Source: Janthinobacterium sp. (GTDB lineage: Bacteria; Pseudomonadota; Gammaproteobacteria; Burkholderiales; Burkholderiaceae_D). From it: a stretch of 64,000 bases of DNA. Below, piece after piece: positions 1-9,072 of this stretch; positions within the stretch are counted from its first letter, which is position 1; the number at the start of each line of letters is the position of its first letter. The stretch is taken from NCBI RefSeq assembly GCF_009923995.1, contig NZ_RFSK01000019.1, positions 1-64,000 on the forward strand, read 5' to 3'. The position numbers and the translations under genes were made by a program. The notes under the pieces were generated by a model. It did not search any database. It was not told where the DNA came from and saw only the letters and a list, made by a program, of their open reading frames with translations.

Positions 1-105
<105 letters not shown>

Positions 106-184
106 CTAATGATTTGATTAGATTGCTCAGGCACACGCCCGACGGTCTGGTTTGAATTGCTTCTGTGCTGCCTGCTGCGAATTC

Positions 185-259
<75 letters not shown>

Positions 260-302
260 TGTAATTTGTTGCATGCGATGCATCAAGCATCTGAACGGAA
301 AC

Positions 303-376
303 TGGAGCGGGTGAAGGGAATCGAACCCTCGTCGTAAGCTTGGAAGGCTTCTGCTCTACCATTGAGCTACACCCGC
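303..376 (-). tRNA. tRNA-Gly (anticodon TCC)
   Basis: The 74-nt cloverleaf has acceptor stem GCGGGTG/CACCCGC, D-arm TAGCTCAATGGTAGAGC, anticodon TCC within CTTCCAAG, T-loop GTTCGATTC and an encoded terminal CCA. It is the middle gene of the Tyr-Gly-Thr-tuf operon, between tRNA-Tyr and tRNA-Thr on the same strand. Confidence 0.97.
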
Positions 377-438
377 GAGGTATCGTTCACATTATCTTCA
401 CTTACTTTTGCTACTACCCAGTTTTCCTTGCAAAAACT

Positions 439-523
<85 letters not shown>

Positions 524-536
524 GCGGGAACCGCAG

Positions 537-565
537 AGTATGAAGCATCTACTCACAACTGTCAA
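537..565 (-). promoter_or_regulatory. Proximal sigma-70 promoter of the tRNA-Tyr-Gly-Thr-tuf operon
   Basis: On the minus strand a perfect -35 TTGACA (560-565) is separated by 17 nt from the -10 CATACT (537-542). The predicted start is a few bases before the tRNA-Tyr 5' end, which fits a strong stable-RNA promoter. The GC-rich run after the -10 is compatible with a stringent-response discriminator; that last point is inference. Confidence 0.8.
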
Positions 566-631
566 CCTTATTTACTGATGCCTGACTGCTGCATTTGCTT
601 ATAAAGAAGAAGTTGGCTGCTTCGGGGCGTG

Positions 632-661
632 ATTATAAGCTCCCGATTTGAGAATGTGCAA
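632..661 (-). promoter_or_regulatory. Distal sigma-70 promoter candidate of the tRNA-tuf operon
   Basis: A perfect -10 TATAAT (632-637) lies 18 nt downstream of a -35 TTGCAC (656-661) on the minus strand, about 110 nt before tRNA-Tyr. With the proximal promoter it would form a tandem pair, as is common for stable-RNA operons. The element falls in the gap after the receiver-TPR gene, so readthrough from that gene is also possible. Confidence 0.6.
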
Positions 662-669
662 GGGTTGGC

Positions 670-700
670 GCGAAAAAGTCGTCTTTTTTCGCATTTTTTT
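670..700 (+). terminator. A/T-rich hairpin followed by a T run
   Basis: The stem GCGAAAAA (670-677) pairs with TTTTTCGC (685-692), and a run of eight T follows an A on the plus strand. As a terminator it would act rightward, but no rightward gene precedes it. On the minus strand it follows the receiver-TPR gene without a good T run. Its role is unclear. Confidence 0.3.
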
Positions 701-756
701 TATCCCCCCTGCTTGCAAGCCGCATTTTTCCGTCATTTGCCCCGCATTGCTCCCCT

Positions 757-2403
757 TTACCGGGCATCGGGCGGATGCATCCAGGACGTCCCATGGGGCT
801 TATATTTACGCAACAACTGCTGATGCAGGCCCGACAGCACGGGTAATTTGGGATTGCGCGGATCCAGGCGGCGCACGCCGGCAATCAGCGTCAGCGCCTG
901 CTGCCCCATGCGCTCGTCCCAACCTTCGTGCTCCAGGCATTTCAGCACGGCCACGGCCGCATTGAACACCACTTGCGGATTGTCGGGCAGGCGCGTGACG
1001 GCTTCGCCCATCAGCTCGACGGCGCCGCGGAAGTCGCCCTGCCCCGCCTTTGCGGCGCCGGCCGCCACCATGTCGGCCACTTCCTGGCGGCTTTGCCGCG
1101 CCAGCGCCTTGGCCAGCTCCTCCTGCCCCGCCCGCTCAAACACGGCCATGGCGCGCGTCATGGCGGCGCTGTCGGGCGCATTACGCATGACTTCGCGCAT
1201 CACCTCGGCGGCACCGTCTTCGCGCCCATGCGCCAGGCAGTGGCGCGCCAGCTCCGTCTTGAGCATGTTCGAGCCGCCCACGCTGTGGCGGTTGGCGGCC
1301 AGGGCCGCGTCGAGCGACTGCTGCAGCCGCTCCTCGTTGCCCGTCTGCGCATGCAGCATGGCGCTGCACAGGGCACTGCACAGTTCCGCGTTCTTCTGTC
1401 CGCCCATCGACTTGTCGAGGTCGCGGATGATGGCCCCCGCCTGCAGCGGATCGCCCTTGCGCACGAGCGTCTGCACCAGGCGTACATGGTCTTCCGGATC
1501 GCGGAACTCGGAATACTTGGCCTTGCTGACTACCAGCTTCAGGGCTTTTTCCGCCGTCTCGATATCGTCGGCCGCCAGGGCCGCCTCGCCCAGGCGGCGC
1601 AGACGGCGCACGGCGTGCGGCGACAGGGCCACCGCTTCGCTCAGGGCTGCCTGCGCCAGCGCCGGCTTGCCTTGCGCCAGATGCGTGCGCGCCAGCCAGT
1701 CATACGCGTCGAGAAAGCGCTTGTTGTTTTCCAGCAAACCTTCCAGGGTGCCTTGCGCCGCGTCGTACTCGCCCAGCAGGAACTGCGTCTTGGCCTGGCC
1801 CAGGCGCGCCCAGCCGATAGCCTTGGACGCATACAAGGCCGCATAGATCGGCTCGGCATCGGCCGCCTCGCCCAGCAGCAGGTGCAGCTCGGCGCGCAGG
1901 CGCAGGAAATCCGTGGCATAGCGGGGATACAGGCTGGCGCCCTCGGCGCAGGCGGCGATGGCCGCGCGCTCGTTGCCCACGTCGATCAAGGCATACACGG
2001 GCACGAAGGCGTTGCGCTTGTCCAGCGCGCGGCCGATGCGTTCGAGCATGTTGTCAGCAGTAAACGGTTTCAGGATGTAATCGGTAGGCAGCAGCTCGAC
2101 GGCGCTGACCACCTTGGCGAAACTGCCCTCGCCCGTGACCATGAAGAACATGGTCGACGCATGCATCAGCTTGTGGTGGCGCAAGTCTTCCAGCATCTGC
2201 TGGCCGTCCTGGCCCCCTTCGAGATCGTACTCGCACAGGATCAGGTCATAGGATTTGCTGCCCAGCATGCGGATCGCCTGGCCGGAACTGGCGGCGTCGT
2301 CGATCTTCGCCAGGCCGCACAGGTTGAGCATATTGTGCAGGCTGGCGCGCATGCCCGGATGCGGCTCGATGATCAGCGCGCTGAGGCCCTTGAGTTCTTT
2401 CAT
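757..2403 (-). CDS. Degenerate receiver domain fused to TPR repeats
   Basis: The 548-residue protein has an N-terminal receiver fold (about residues 5-125), followed by helical TPR-like repeats to the C-terminus. The receiver keeps the switch Thr (T90, in MVTGE) and the conserved Lys (K112, in ILKPF). The acidic pocket is changed: the usual Asp pair is E13-P14, and the phospho-acceptor position in the strand LILCEYDL carries Glu (E58). It therefore probably cannot be phosphorylated in the normal way, and the Glu may mimic the phosphorylated state. The start at MKELKG is chosen because the receiver begins there; the longer upstream reading looks non-coding. It lies 134 nt downstream of an HD-GYP response regulator on the same strand, so the TPR part may be a docking module in the same pathway. 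The output is unknown. Confidence 0.9.
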   Translation of the reverse strand: MKELKGLSALIIEPHPGMRASLHNMLNLCGLAKIDDAASSGQAIRMLGSKSYDLILCEYDLEGGQDGQQMLEDLRHHKLMHASTMFFMVTGEGSFAKVVSAVELLPTDYILKPFTADNMLERIGRALDKRNAFVPVYALIDVGNERAAIAACAEGASLYPRYATDFLRLRAELHLLLGEAADAEPIYAALYASKAIGWARLGQAKTQFLLGEYDAAQGTLEGLLENNKRFLDAYDWLARTHLAQGKPALAQAALSEAVALSPHAVRRLRRLGEAALAADDIETAEKALKLVVSKAKYSEFRDPEDHVRLVQTLVRKGDPLQAGAIIRDLDKSMGGQKNAELCSALCSAMLHAQTGNEERLQQSLDAALAANRHSVGGSNMLKTELARHCLAHGREDGAAEVMREVMRNAPDSAAMTRAMAVFERAGQEELAKALARQSRQEVADMVAAGAAKAGQGDFRGAVELMGEAVTRLPDNPQVVFNAAVAVLKCLEHEGWDERMGQQALTLIAGVRRLDPRNPKLPVLSGLHQQLLRKYKPHGTSWMHPPDAR

Positions 2404-2537
2404 GTCGTGATGTCCGAAAACTCCGCGGCGCACCACACTGGTGCGTGGCGCCAGCCGGCATGAGGCTGCCGAGTATATGCCGGCGCCGCGCGCAAGGGAA
2501 TGGCACGGCGCGGAAACTGCTCCGGAAAAGCCGTAAA

Positions 2538-4133
2538 TCAGGCGATGGCGCGCTCCGGATGCCACAGTTGCGGCTCGTGGTCGATCAGGTCGAGCAGCGC
2601 GGCCACCACTTCCGGATCGAACTGGCTGCCGCGGCGCTGCTCGATGTACTCGCGCACCTGCGGATACGGCCACGGTTCCTTGTACGGCCGCTCGTGCAGC
2701 AGCGCGTCAAACACGTCGACCACGGCAACGATGCGCGCGGCCACGGGTATGTCGCGCCCTTTCAGGCCATGCGGATAGCCGGCGCCATCGAAATGCTCAT
2801 GGTGGCCGCCCGCGATCTGCGCGCCGTAGGTGAGATAGCTGACGCCGTCGACCATGTTCGCCGCCCGCTCGAGGATGGTACGCCCGACACTGGCGTGCAG
2901 CTGCATCTGCGCCCGCTCCTCGTCAGTGTGCTTGCCGGGCTTGAGCAGCACGGCGTCCGGCGTGGCCACCTTGCCCACGTCGTGCAGGATGCTGGCCAGG
3001 CCGATCATGTCGAGCAGCTGCGGCGTGAGTTCATCGGCATACACGCCGCGCTGCTGCATGCGGCGGGCGATGGCGTCGGACAATTGCTGCACGCGCCGCA
3101 CATGGCCGCCCGTGTCGCTGTCGCGGAATTCGGCCAGGTCGGCCAGGGCCACCACGGTCGCTTCCTGCGCCTTGCGCAGCTGGCCGAACATGTACAGGTT
3201 GTCGAAGGCGGCGGCGATGCGCTGGCAAAACACTTCCAGCAGGTCGCGCTGGATCTGCGCCAGCGGCCACGGCGGCGTGACGGAGATGGCCAGCTCGCGG
3301 TTGCCTTCCGTATGGATGAACAGCACGTTGGCCGGATGCTCGAACTGGCTGCGCTTTTCCGCAAACGCCTTGTCGATGGTGGGCGTGAGGGCATGGTCGG
3401 CCGGCATGGCTTCCGATTCGGCCAGCACGGCATACGTGCCCGTGGCGGCCACCACCTCGGGCCGCCCCGCGCCGCCCTGCATCAGGCACAGCACGCCGTC
3501 GGCGCCCACGTCGAGGATGGCGCTGACCTGGTTCAGCACCCCCGAGGCGAATTCGCGCAGGGAATGGATCTGGTACAGATTGGTGGCGCCGGCGAGGATC
3601 TTGCCCAGGCCGATGCGGCTGCGTTCGAGCATCATCAGGCTCTCGTAGGCGCGCAGGGCCGAGATGACGGTGGTAAACAGCTTCTGCGTCGTCAGCTCCG
3701 TCTTGGCCTTGTAATCGTTGATGTCGTACTCGATGATGACGCGCTGCTCGGGCGCCTGGCCCGGCTGGCCCGTGCGCAGCACGACGCGCACGATGGAGTT
3801 GTTCAGGTCGGCACGGATGCGCTTGGCGAGGATCAGGCCCGCGTCATCCGTTTCCATCACCACGTCGAGCAGCACCAGGGCGATATCGGGCGTGTCGCGC
3901 AGGATCTCATACGCTTCGCGGCCGCTGTAGGCAGAAAACAGTTCCAGCTCGCGGCCCTTGAAGCTGACATTGCGCAGCGCCAGCCGCGTGACCGCATGCA
4001 CATCGACGTCGTCATCGACAATCAGGACGCGCCACAGGCGCTGGTCGGGTGCCGCCAGTCCCGCAGGACTCGCCACCGGCTCATCCTCGTCGAGCAGCCA
4101 GTTATCATCTGCATCGGCTTTGATGTCGGTCAT
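2538..4133 (-). CDS. REC-DUF3369-HD-GYP response regulator, putative c-di-GMP phosphodiesterase
   Basis: The 531-residue protein has a receiver domain (about 35-155, with acidic D40-D42 and phospho-acceptor D90 in LVLLDVVM), a DUF3369/GAF-like sensor region (about 165-320) and a C-terminal HD-GYP domain. The HD dyad is H384-D385 in ILHDVGKV, and the signature HHEHFDGAGYPHGLKG carries GYP at 452-454. HD-GYP domains linearise and hydrolyse the second messenger cyclic di-GMP in the cytoplasm, lowering its level. All visible metal-ligand motifs are intact, so activity is expected. No histidine kinase gene lies beside it, so the input is unknown. It precedes the degenerate receiver-TPR gene on the same strand and follows a J-domain gene, suggesting a signalling group. 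Confidence 0.95.
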   Translation of the reverse strand: MTDIKADADDNWLLDEDEPVASPAGLAAPDQRLWRVLIVDDDVDVHAVTRLALRNVSFKGRELELFSAYSGREAYEILRDTPDIALVLLDVVMETDDAGLILAKRIRADLNNSIVRVVLRTGQPGQAPEQRVIIEYDINDYKAKTELTTQKLFTTVISALRAYESLMMLERSRIGLGKILAGATNLYQIHSLREFASGVLNQVSAILDVGADGVLCLMQGGAGRPEVVAATGTYAVLAESEAMPADHALTPTIDKAFAEKRSQFEHPANVLFIHTEGNRELAISVTPPWPLAQIQRDLLEVFCQRIAAAFDNLYMFGQLRKAQEATVVALADLAEFRDSDTGGHVRRVQQLSDAIARRMQQRGVYADELTPQLLDMIGLASILHDVGKVATPDAVLLKPGKHTDEERAQMQLHASVGRTILERAANMVDGVSYLTYGAQIAGGHHEHFDGAGYPHGLKGRDIPVAARIVAVVDVFDALLHERPYKEPWPYPQVREYIEQRRGSQFDPEVVAALLDLIDHEPQLWHPERAIA

Positions 4134-4196
4134 GAATACTCCTAATGGATAAGGTCGATGTGGACGCTGCCTTGACGCCTGTCAAGCATAATCAGA

Positions 4197-5291
4197 TTAG
4201 ATGCTGCTTACAACTGGATTCTGCGTGCCACCCTCGCCGCTGGCCGGCGCCGATGCAGGCGCGGGCGCAGCACTCAGCGGCTTGACGCCGCAACTGTCCT
4301 GGCCGGGTCCGACGGCCTGGTAGCGCACTTCATACTTGCCCGCGCCAAGATGCTCCACCGTCAGCTTGTCATGCGCCAGGATGTACAGGTAGCGCACGTT
4401 CGAGCGCCGCTCCAGGTCATACAGCTTGACGAACACGGGTGCCGCATTGGCGCTGTTGTCGAGCGTGACAGCCAGCTCTTCGCCCTTGTTACTGATCGGA
4501 AATCCATCCACATACCCCGATTGCGCCGGCCATGGCTCGCCATTCGGCGCCACCAGCGCCGCGGACTCGGCCTGGGCCGCGCCATCGCAGACGGGCCGGG
4601 TGGCTTTCAGGCTCAGCTGGGAGACGGCCAGCACGCGGATCTCGGGCGCCTTGGCCTGCGCGGGTTCGGCCGCATACGGCTTGCCCACCGCCCAGCTGTC
4701 GATGGCCACGGCCTCCCCCTTGGATGGTGGCAGCAAGGCGCCGGCGCCGGGTGCTGCCGGCTCCGGCTGCGGTTTGGCGCCATCGCGCGCCAGGCCGCTC
4801 CAGGCCAAGGCCAGCGCGGACGGCATCGGCCGTGACGTATCGAGCATCAGCAAGGCACCCAGCCAGCCCAGCAGTAAACAAACCACCAGGCTCAGCCACC
4901 AGCGCCAGTTGCGCCAGATGGGTGCCTGGCCGCGCCGCGGCTTGCCCGTGGGGGGCGGCACGTCCTGCGCCCAGGCCTGTTCCTGCGACGGGGCATGACC
5001 TTTCTGCCGGCCATCCTTGGGCTTGCCTTCTTCGTGATGGGTGCTTTCCAGCCATTCGATTTCCCACTCCTCGGCGGCAATCCACTCGTCATGCTCCTTG
5101 CGGCGCTGCGGATCGGACAGGGTGCCATAGGCGCTGTTGAGGATGGCCATGATGCGCGCGGCCTTCTCGTCGCCGGGATTCTTGTCGGGATGGTATTTCT
5201 GGCTGAGGGCCTTGTACGCGGCACGTATGACTTCCTGCGGCGCCAGGCGCGCCACTTTCAGGTTGTCATAGTGTGTATGTATCTTTCCCAT
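4197..5291 (-). CDS. Membrane-anchored J-domain protein
   Basis: The 364-residue protein starts with a J domain (about 5-70) carrying the diagnostic HPD triad at 34-36 in KYHPDKN. It should therefore stimulate the ATPase of an Hsp70 (DnaK type). A polar linker follows, then one transmembrane helix at about 131-150 (WWLSLVVCLLLGWLGALLML). The C-terminal ~210 residues contain Pro/Ala-rich stretches and a region of mixed strands that I do not recognise. The positively charged residues before the helix put the J domain in the cytoplasm and the unknown domain in the periplasm. There is no Gly/Phe region or zinc finger, so it is not DnaJ itself. A specialised co-chaperone for an envelope process is an inference. 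Confidence 0.88.
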   Translation of the reverse strand: MGKIHTHYDNLKVARLAPQEVIRAAYKALSQKYHPDKNPGDEKAARIMAILNSAYGTLSDPQRRKEHDEWIAAEEWEIEWLESTHHEEGKPKDGRQKGHAPSQEQAWAQDVPPPTGKPRRGQAPIWRNWRWWLSLVVCLLLGWLGALLMLDTSRPMPSALALAWSGLARDGAKPQPEPAAPGAGALLPPSKGEAVAIDSWAVGKPYAAEPAQAKAPEIRVLAVSQLSLKATRPVCDGAAQAESAALVAPNGEPWPAQSGYVDGFPISNKGEELAVTLDNSANAAPVFVKLYDLERRSNVRYLYILAHDKLTVEHLGAGKYEVRYQAVGPGQDSCGVKPLSAAPAPASAPASGEGGTQNPVVSSI

Positions 5292-5403
5292 CGTTCTATC
5301 TTGAAATCGGTGCGCGGCGACGGGTTCTTGCAGGATGGAACCGTGCTGTATCGGTCATCATATACGATATGACAAGATAATAACCACCGGCGGACAGGAA
5401 ATT

Positions 5404-5423
5404 GCAGGGCCTTCATGCCCTGC
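5404..5423 (-). terminator. Hairpin after the MidA-like gene
   Basis: GCAGGGC (5417-5423 read on minus) and GCCCTGC (5404-5410) form a 7-bp stem with a 6-nt loop just past the stop codon. A short AATTT run follows on the minus strand. It is a modest intrinsic-terminator candidate. Confidence 0.5.
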
Positions 5424-5430
5424 CTTGATA

Positions 5431-6582
5431 TCAGAGCCGGTGGCTGCGGTCACCCGACAACAGGGCTTCCGGCAGTTCCACCTGGTGGCCCACCACCAGC
5501 ACCTTGAACAGCTCGCCCATCTCGGCCGGTGACAGCAGTTTCTGCACGGCGCTGGCCTGCGGCAGGTAGGTCTTGACCTCTTGCGGGTCCGTGCGCAGCA
5601 GCAAGTCGCCGATGCCGGCGCCCAGCAGGAAGGTGGCCTGGTTCATGTAGGCGAGCACATCGAGGCCCGCATCCTGCGCCGCCACGGCCATGGCCGTGAA
5701 GTCCACGTGGGCCGTGATGTCCTGCAAGCCGGGCAGATAAAACGGTTCCGCGTGGGCATGGTGGCGGTAATGGCACATCAGCGTGCCCGTGGCGCGCAAG
5801 TCCAGGTAATACTCGTGCGCAGGAAAACCGTAGTCGAACAGCACGGCCGCGCCGCCCTTGCCGGCCGTCAGCATGCGCGCCAGCGAACGCATGAAGCCGC
5901 TGGCGACGCCGTGGATTTCCGTGACGTAGCCGACAGGCAAGGCATCGGCATCGGGGATCTGGGCGGCGATCTGCGCCGCCACGTCTGCACCGGCGGGCCG
6001 CTCGACAAAGACGAACTGGCCATCGGCGATGCTGACGTCGAGCTCGCACCAGCCGGCGGGCGTCTTGCTGATCAGATTGACGGGCATGGCATCGAGCACT
6101 TCATTGCCGAACACGGCGCCGTCGAAACTGTCGGGAAAGCCGTCGAGCCACACCACTTGCGGGAAGGCGGCCAGCGCCAGCTCCTGGCGCGCGCGCAATT
6201 CGCCGGACAATTCGACGATCGCATACTGTTCGATATGGATGCCGGCATGCGCCGCTTCCGTCAGGATGTCGCAGGCCAGCTTGCCCGTGCCGGCGCCGAA
6301 TTCGAGGATGCGCGGGGCCGTTTGCGCCATAATAGCGGCTGCCACATGGGCCAGGGTGGCGCCGAACAGGGGCGAGATTTCCGGTGCGGTTGTAAAATCG
6401 CCATCTTTACCCAGCTTGGCGGCACCGCCGCTGTAATAGCCGAGGTCAGGCGCATACAGCGCCAGCTCCATGAAGCGGACAAAGGGAATGGCGCCGTCAT
6501 TGCGCGCGATTTCGGCGGCAATCTGGTGCTGCAAGGCATGGGACGCGGCCAGCGCGTCGCTATCGGGTACGGGAAGAGACAT
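5431..6582 (-). CDS. SAM-dependent methyltransferase of the MidA/NDUFAF7 (DUF185) family
   Basis: The 383-residue protein shows the features of the MidA/NDUFAF7 family: an N-terminal segment with FMELALYAPDLGYYSGG, a SAM-binding motif ILEFGAGTGKLACDIL, the acidic strand IVELSGELRARQ, and the conserved GNEVLDAMPVN. The mitochondrial relative methylates an arginine in a complex I subunit. Bacterial members are assigned to protein methylation by similarity only, and the substrate here is unknown. The start MSLPVPDS is chosen because the conserved region follows directly and the longer reading overlaps the divergent promoter region. The gene diverges from a pteridine-reductase-like SDR over 85 nt. 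The order methyltransferase / SDR / folB is, to my knowledge, common in betaproteobacteria. Confidence 0.92.
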   Translation of the reverse strand: MSLPVPDSDALAASHALQHQIAAEIARNDGAIPFVRFMELALYAPDLGYYSGGAAKLGKDGDFTTAPEISPLFGATLAHVAAAIMAQTAPRILEFGAGTGKLACDILTEAAHAGIHIEQYAIVELSGELRARQELALAAFPQVVWLDGFPDSFDGAVFGNEVLDAMPVNLISKTPAGWCELDVSIADGQFVFVERPAGADVAAQIAAQIPDADALPVGYVTEIHGVASGFMRSLARMLTAGKGGAAVLFDYGFPAHEYYLDLRATGTLMCHYRHHAHAEPFYLPGLQDITAHVDFTAMAVAAQDAGLDVLAYMNQATFLLGAGIGDLLLRTDPQEVKTYLPQASAVQKLLSPAEMGELFKVLVVGHQVELPEALLSGDRSHRL

Positions 6583-6667
6583 ACCGTATTGTAGCGAATC
6601 GGCGGCGCAGGCCGCCAGTACCGGCCACGGCAAGCCCGCTCACTCCACACCTCGACACAGTAAAGAC

Positions 6668-7453
6668 ATGACACCAGCATCGACATCGCCACACAGCACA
6701 CCCCGCGTCGCCCTCGTCACGGGCGCCGCGCGCCGCATCGGCCGCGCCATCGCCCTGGGCCTGGCGCGCGACGGCTGGGATATTGCCGTGCATTACCGCG
6801 CGTCGCACGATGAAGCGCTCAGCCTCGTCGCGGAAATTATCGCGCTGGGCCGGCGCGCCCACGCCTTCCCCTGCGACCTGGCCCAGGAAAATGCCGTGCG
6901 CCAGCTGCTGCCGCAGGTGCAGGCGGAACTTGGGGCCGTGACTTGTGTCGTGAACAACGCATCGTTGTTTGCATACGACAATGCCGGCACCTTCTCCACC
7001 GGCGCCCTGGACGCCCACATGCACGCCAACCTGGCCGCGCCCATCCTGCTGGCGCAAGCCCTGTACCAGGCGACGCCAAGCGGCGAACAAAGCGTTGTCA
7101 TCAACTTGCTGGACCAAAAACTGTACAATCTCAATCCTGATTTTTTGTCGTACACCTTGTCCAAGGCGGCGCTGCTGTCGGCGACCACCATGCTGGCCCA
7201 GGCCCTGGCGCCGAAAGTGCGCGTGGTCGGCATCGCCCCCGGCATCACCATGGTCTCCGGCGACCAGAGCCAGGCGAACTTTGCCAAGGCGCATGAAAAC
7301 ACGCCGCTGGGCCGTTCCAGCACGCCCGAGGATGTGGCCGATTGCGTCTGTTACGTGGCCGGCGCCCGCGCGCTGACGGGCACGACCTTGCTCGTGGATG
7401 GCGGCCAGCACCTGATCGGCCTGCCCCGCGACGTCATGTTTTTGACCAAATAA
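6668..7453 (+). CDS. SDR oxidoreductase, pteridine/dihydromonapterin reductase-like (FolM type)
   Basis: The 261-residue short-chain dehydrogenase has an N-terminal NADPH motif TGAARRIG. This fits the TGxxxRxG variant typical of pteridine reductases and FolM rather than the common TGxxxGxG. The catalytic pair is Tyr and Lys in SYTLSKAALL, with NNAS and a C-terminal LLVDGG as expected. FolM-type enzymes reduce dihydromonapterin or dihydrofolate to the tetrahydro form. The following folB gene makes the pterin precursor, which supports a pterin/folate role. The ATG is taken because the Rossmann fold starts about 12 residues later. The spacing to folB (63 nt) suggests one transcript. The exact substrate is inferred. 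Confidence 0.88.
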   Translation: MTPASTSPHSTPRVALVTGAARRIGRAIALGLARDGWDIAVHYRASHDEALSLVAEIIALGRRAHAFPCDLAQENAVRQLLPQVQAELGAVTCVVNNASLFAYDNAGTFSTGALDAHMHANLAAPILLAQALYQATPSGEQSVVINLLDQKLYNLNPDFLSYTLSKAALLSATTMLAQALAPKVRVVGIAPGITMVSGDQSQANFAKAHENTPLGRSSTPEDVADCVCYVAGARALTGTTLLVDGGQHLIGLPRDVMFLTK

Positions 7454-7516
7454 TCAGCAGCCACACCAGACAAACCAGACAAACCAGCATTCCAGCATCC
7501 CCTAAAAGGTAAAACT

Positions 7517-7915
7517 ATGTCGTCCGCCCTGTTCCACCCCCGCCTGGCCGATTGCCGCCGCCTGTTCCTGCGCAATTACGAAGTGCTCATCAACATCGGT
7601 GTCTATGACTTCGAGAAAAAGGGCGAGCAACGCGTCCTCATCAACGTCGACCTGTACATTCCCCTGGCCCTGTCGACGCCGAAGGATGACCAGCTGGAAG
7701 AAGTGGTCGACTATGACTTCATGCGCGAAACCATCGCCAAACGCATGGCGCAAGGCCACGTGCAGCTGCAGGAAAGCCTGGTCGACGACGTGCTGGCGGC
7801 CATGCTGTCGCACCCGCGCGTGCGCGCGGCCCGCGTGTCGAGCATGAAACCGGACGTGTATCCCGACTGCGAAGGCGTGGGCGTGGAAGTATTCAAGATC
7901 AAGGATGAAGTATGA
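7517..7915 (+). CDS. folB: Dihydroneopterin aldolase
   Basis: The 132-residue protein is of normal FolB length (about 120). It has the N-terminal [20 protein letters not shown], in which the conserved Glu lies in the pterin pocket, and the C-terminal strand GVGVEVFKI. FolB cleaves 7,8-dihydroneopterin to 6-hydroxymethyl-dihydropterin and glycolaldehyde in the folate pathway, in the cytoplasm. It lies between the pteridine-reductase-like SDR and ttcA. Its TGA overlaps the ttcA ATG (ATGA), which indicates translational coupling. The possibility that it is the related FolX epimerase is not excluded, but FolB is more likely given the single copy here. Confidence 0.92.
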   Translation: MSSALFHPRLADCRRLFLRNYEVLINIGVYDFEKKGEQRVLINVDLYIPLALSTPKDDQLEEVVDYDFMRETIAKRMAQGHVQLQESLVDDVLAAMLSHPRVRAARVSSMKPDVYPDCEGVGVEVFKIKDEV

Positions 7916-8883
7916 GCAACATGAACAACACCGCAGTGCTGGAAACGATGACAACGGCCGTGGAGATTCCCGCCAACGTGGACGCGCAGAAACTGGCGCG
8001 CAAGAAGGCGGAAAAGATCGCCCTGGAAAACAACAAGCTGCACAAGCGCTTGTGCCGCCTCGTGGGCCAGGCCATCGGCGACTTCAATATGATCGAGGAT
8101 GGCGACAAGGTGATGGTCTGCCTGTCGGGCGGCAAGGACAGCTATGCGCTGCTGGACATCCTGATGACCCTGCGCGAACGCGCGCCCATCCACTTCGACA
8201 TCGTCGCCGTCAACCTGGACCAGAAGCAGCCGAACTTCCCGCCGGAAATCCTGCCCGCCTACCTGACGGAACTGGGCGTCGCTTTCCACATCGAAAACCA
8301 GGATACCTACAGCATCGTCAAGCGCCTGATTCCGGAAGGCAAAACGACCTGCTCGCTGTGCTCGCGCCTGCGCCGCGGCATCCTGTACCGCGTGGCCGAC
8401 GAGCTGGGCGCCAACAAGATCGCCCTGGGCCACCACCGCGATGACATTCTGGAAACTTTCTTCCTGAATATGTTCTTCGGCGGAAAATTGAAAGGCATGC
8501 CGGCCAAGCTGCAATCCGACGACGGCAAGCACATCGTCATCCGCCCGATGGCCTACGTGAAGGAAGAAGACACGCAGCGCTATGCGGAAGTGAAGGGCTT
8601 CCCCATCATCCCGTGCGACCTGTGCGGTTCGCAGGAAAACCTGCAGCGCAAGCAGATCAAGGGCTTGATGCGCGAATGGGACAAGAAATTCCCTGGCCGC
8701 GTGGAAAGCATCTTCTCGGCCCTGTCGAACGTGGCCCCATCGCACCTGATGGACCCGAAACTGTTCGGCTTCAAGGACTTGAAGGCGGACGGCGTGGCCA
8801 ATCCGATGGGCGACATCGCCTTTGACGAAGAGCCGTGCTCGACGCCGACCACCTTCGGCACGATCCCCCTGCAACCGTTGTAA
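7912..8883 (+). CDS. ttcA: tRNA 2-thiocytidine(32) synthetase
   Basis: The 323-residue protein carries the PP-loop [12 protein letters not shown] that binds ATP and activates C32. It also has the two cysteine pairs of the iron-sulfur cluster region, CSLC in [12 protein letters not shown] and CDLCGSQ near residue 235. TtcA thiolates cytidine 32 of a subset of tRNAs to s2C in an ATP- and Fe-S-dependent reaction. Length and motifs match the family (about 310 residues). The start overlaps the folB stop by four bases, so translation is coupled. The link with folate genes is positional only, with no known shared pathway. Confidence 0.96.
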   Translation: MSNMNNTAVLETMTTAVEIPANVDAQKLARKKAEKIALENNKLHKRLCRLVGQAIGDFNMIEDGDKVMVCLSGGKDSYALLDILMTLRERAPIHFDIVAVNLDQKQPNFPPEILPAYLTELGVAFHIENQDTYSIVKRLIPEGKTTCSLCSRLRRGILYRVADELGANKIALGHHRDDILETFFLNMFFGGKLKGMPAKLQSDDGKHIVIRPMAYVKEEDTQRYAEVKGFPIIPCDLCGSQENLQRKQIKGLMREWDKKFPGRVESIFSALSNVAPSHLMDPKLFGFKDLKADGVANPMGDIAFDEEPCSTPTTFGTIPLQPL

Positions 8884-8911
8884 TCGGCTGTTGTCAGCCC
8901 GTGTTGTTTCG

Positions 8912-8932
8912 CCGCCACCATCACGGTGGCGG
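8912..8932 (+). terminator. GC-rich hairpin after ttcA
   Basis: CCGCCACC (8912-8919) and GGTGGCGG (8925-8932) form a perfect 8-bp stem with a 5-nt loop, 28 nt past the ttcA stop. No T run follows, so it is a stem-only terminator or 3'-end stabiliser candidate. Confidence 0.45.
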
Positions 8933-9072
8933 ACAGTATCTTCCCCCTGCCTCTTCCCCCCTCCCTTCATTTGATGTACCGTAGACAACTCTGCCGGTAC
9001 GCGGTGTGTCACGCGCGCATCCCTGCCCGGCGGTCAGCACGCATTCTTCCGACAACCTCACTGGAATGAACC

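Noticed and set aside
2445..4145. 566-codon plus-strand open frame opposite the HD-GYP gene
   Set aside because: It is the antisense of a gene with clear receiver and HD-GYP motifs. The translation is His/Arg/Gln rich with no domain, as expected from high-GC shadow frames.
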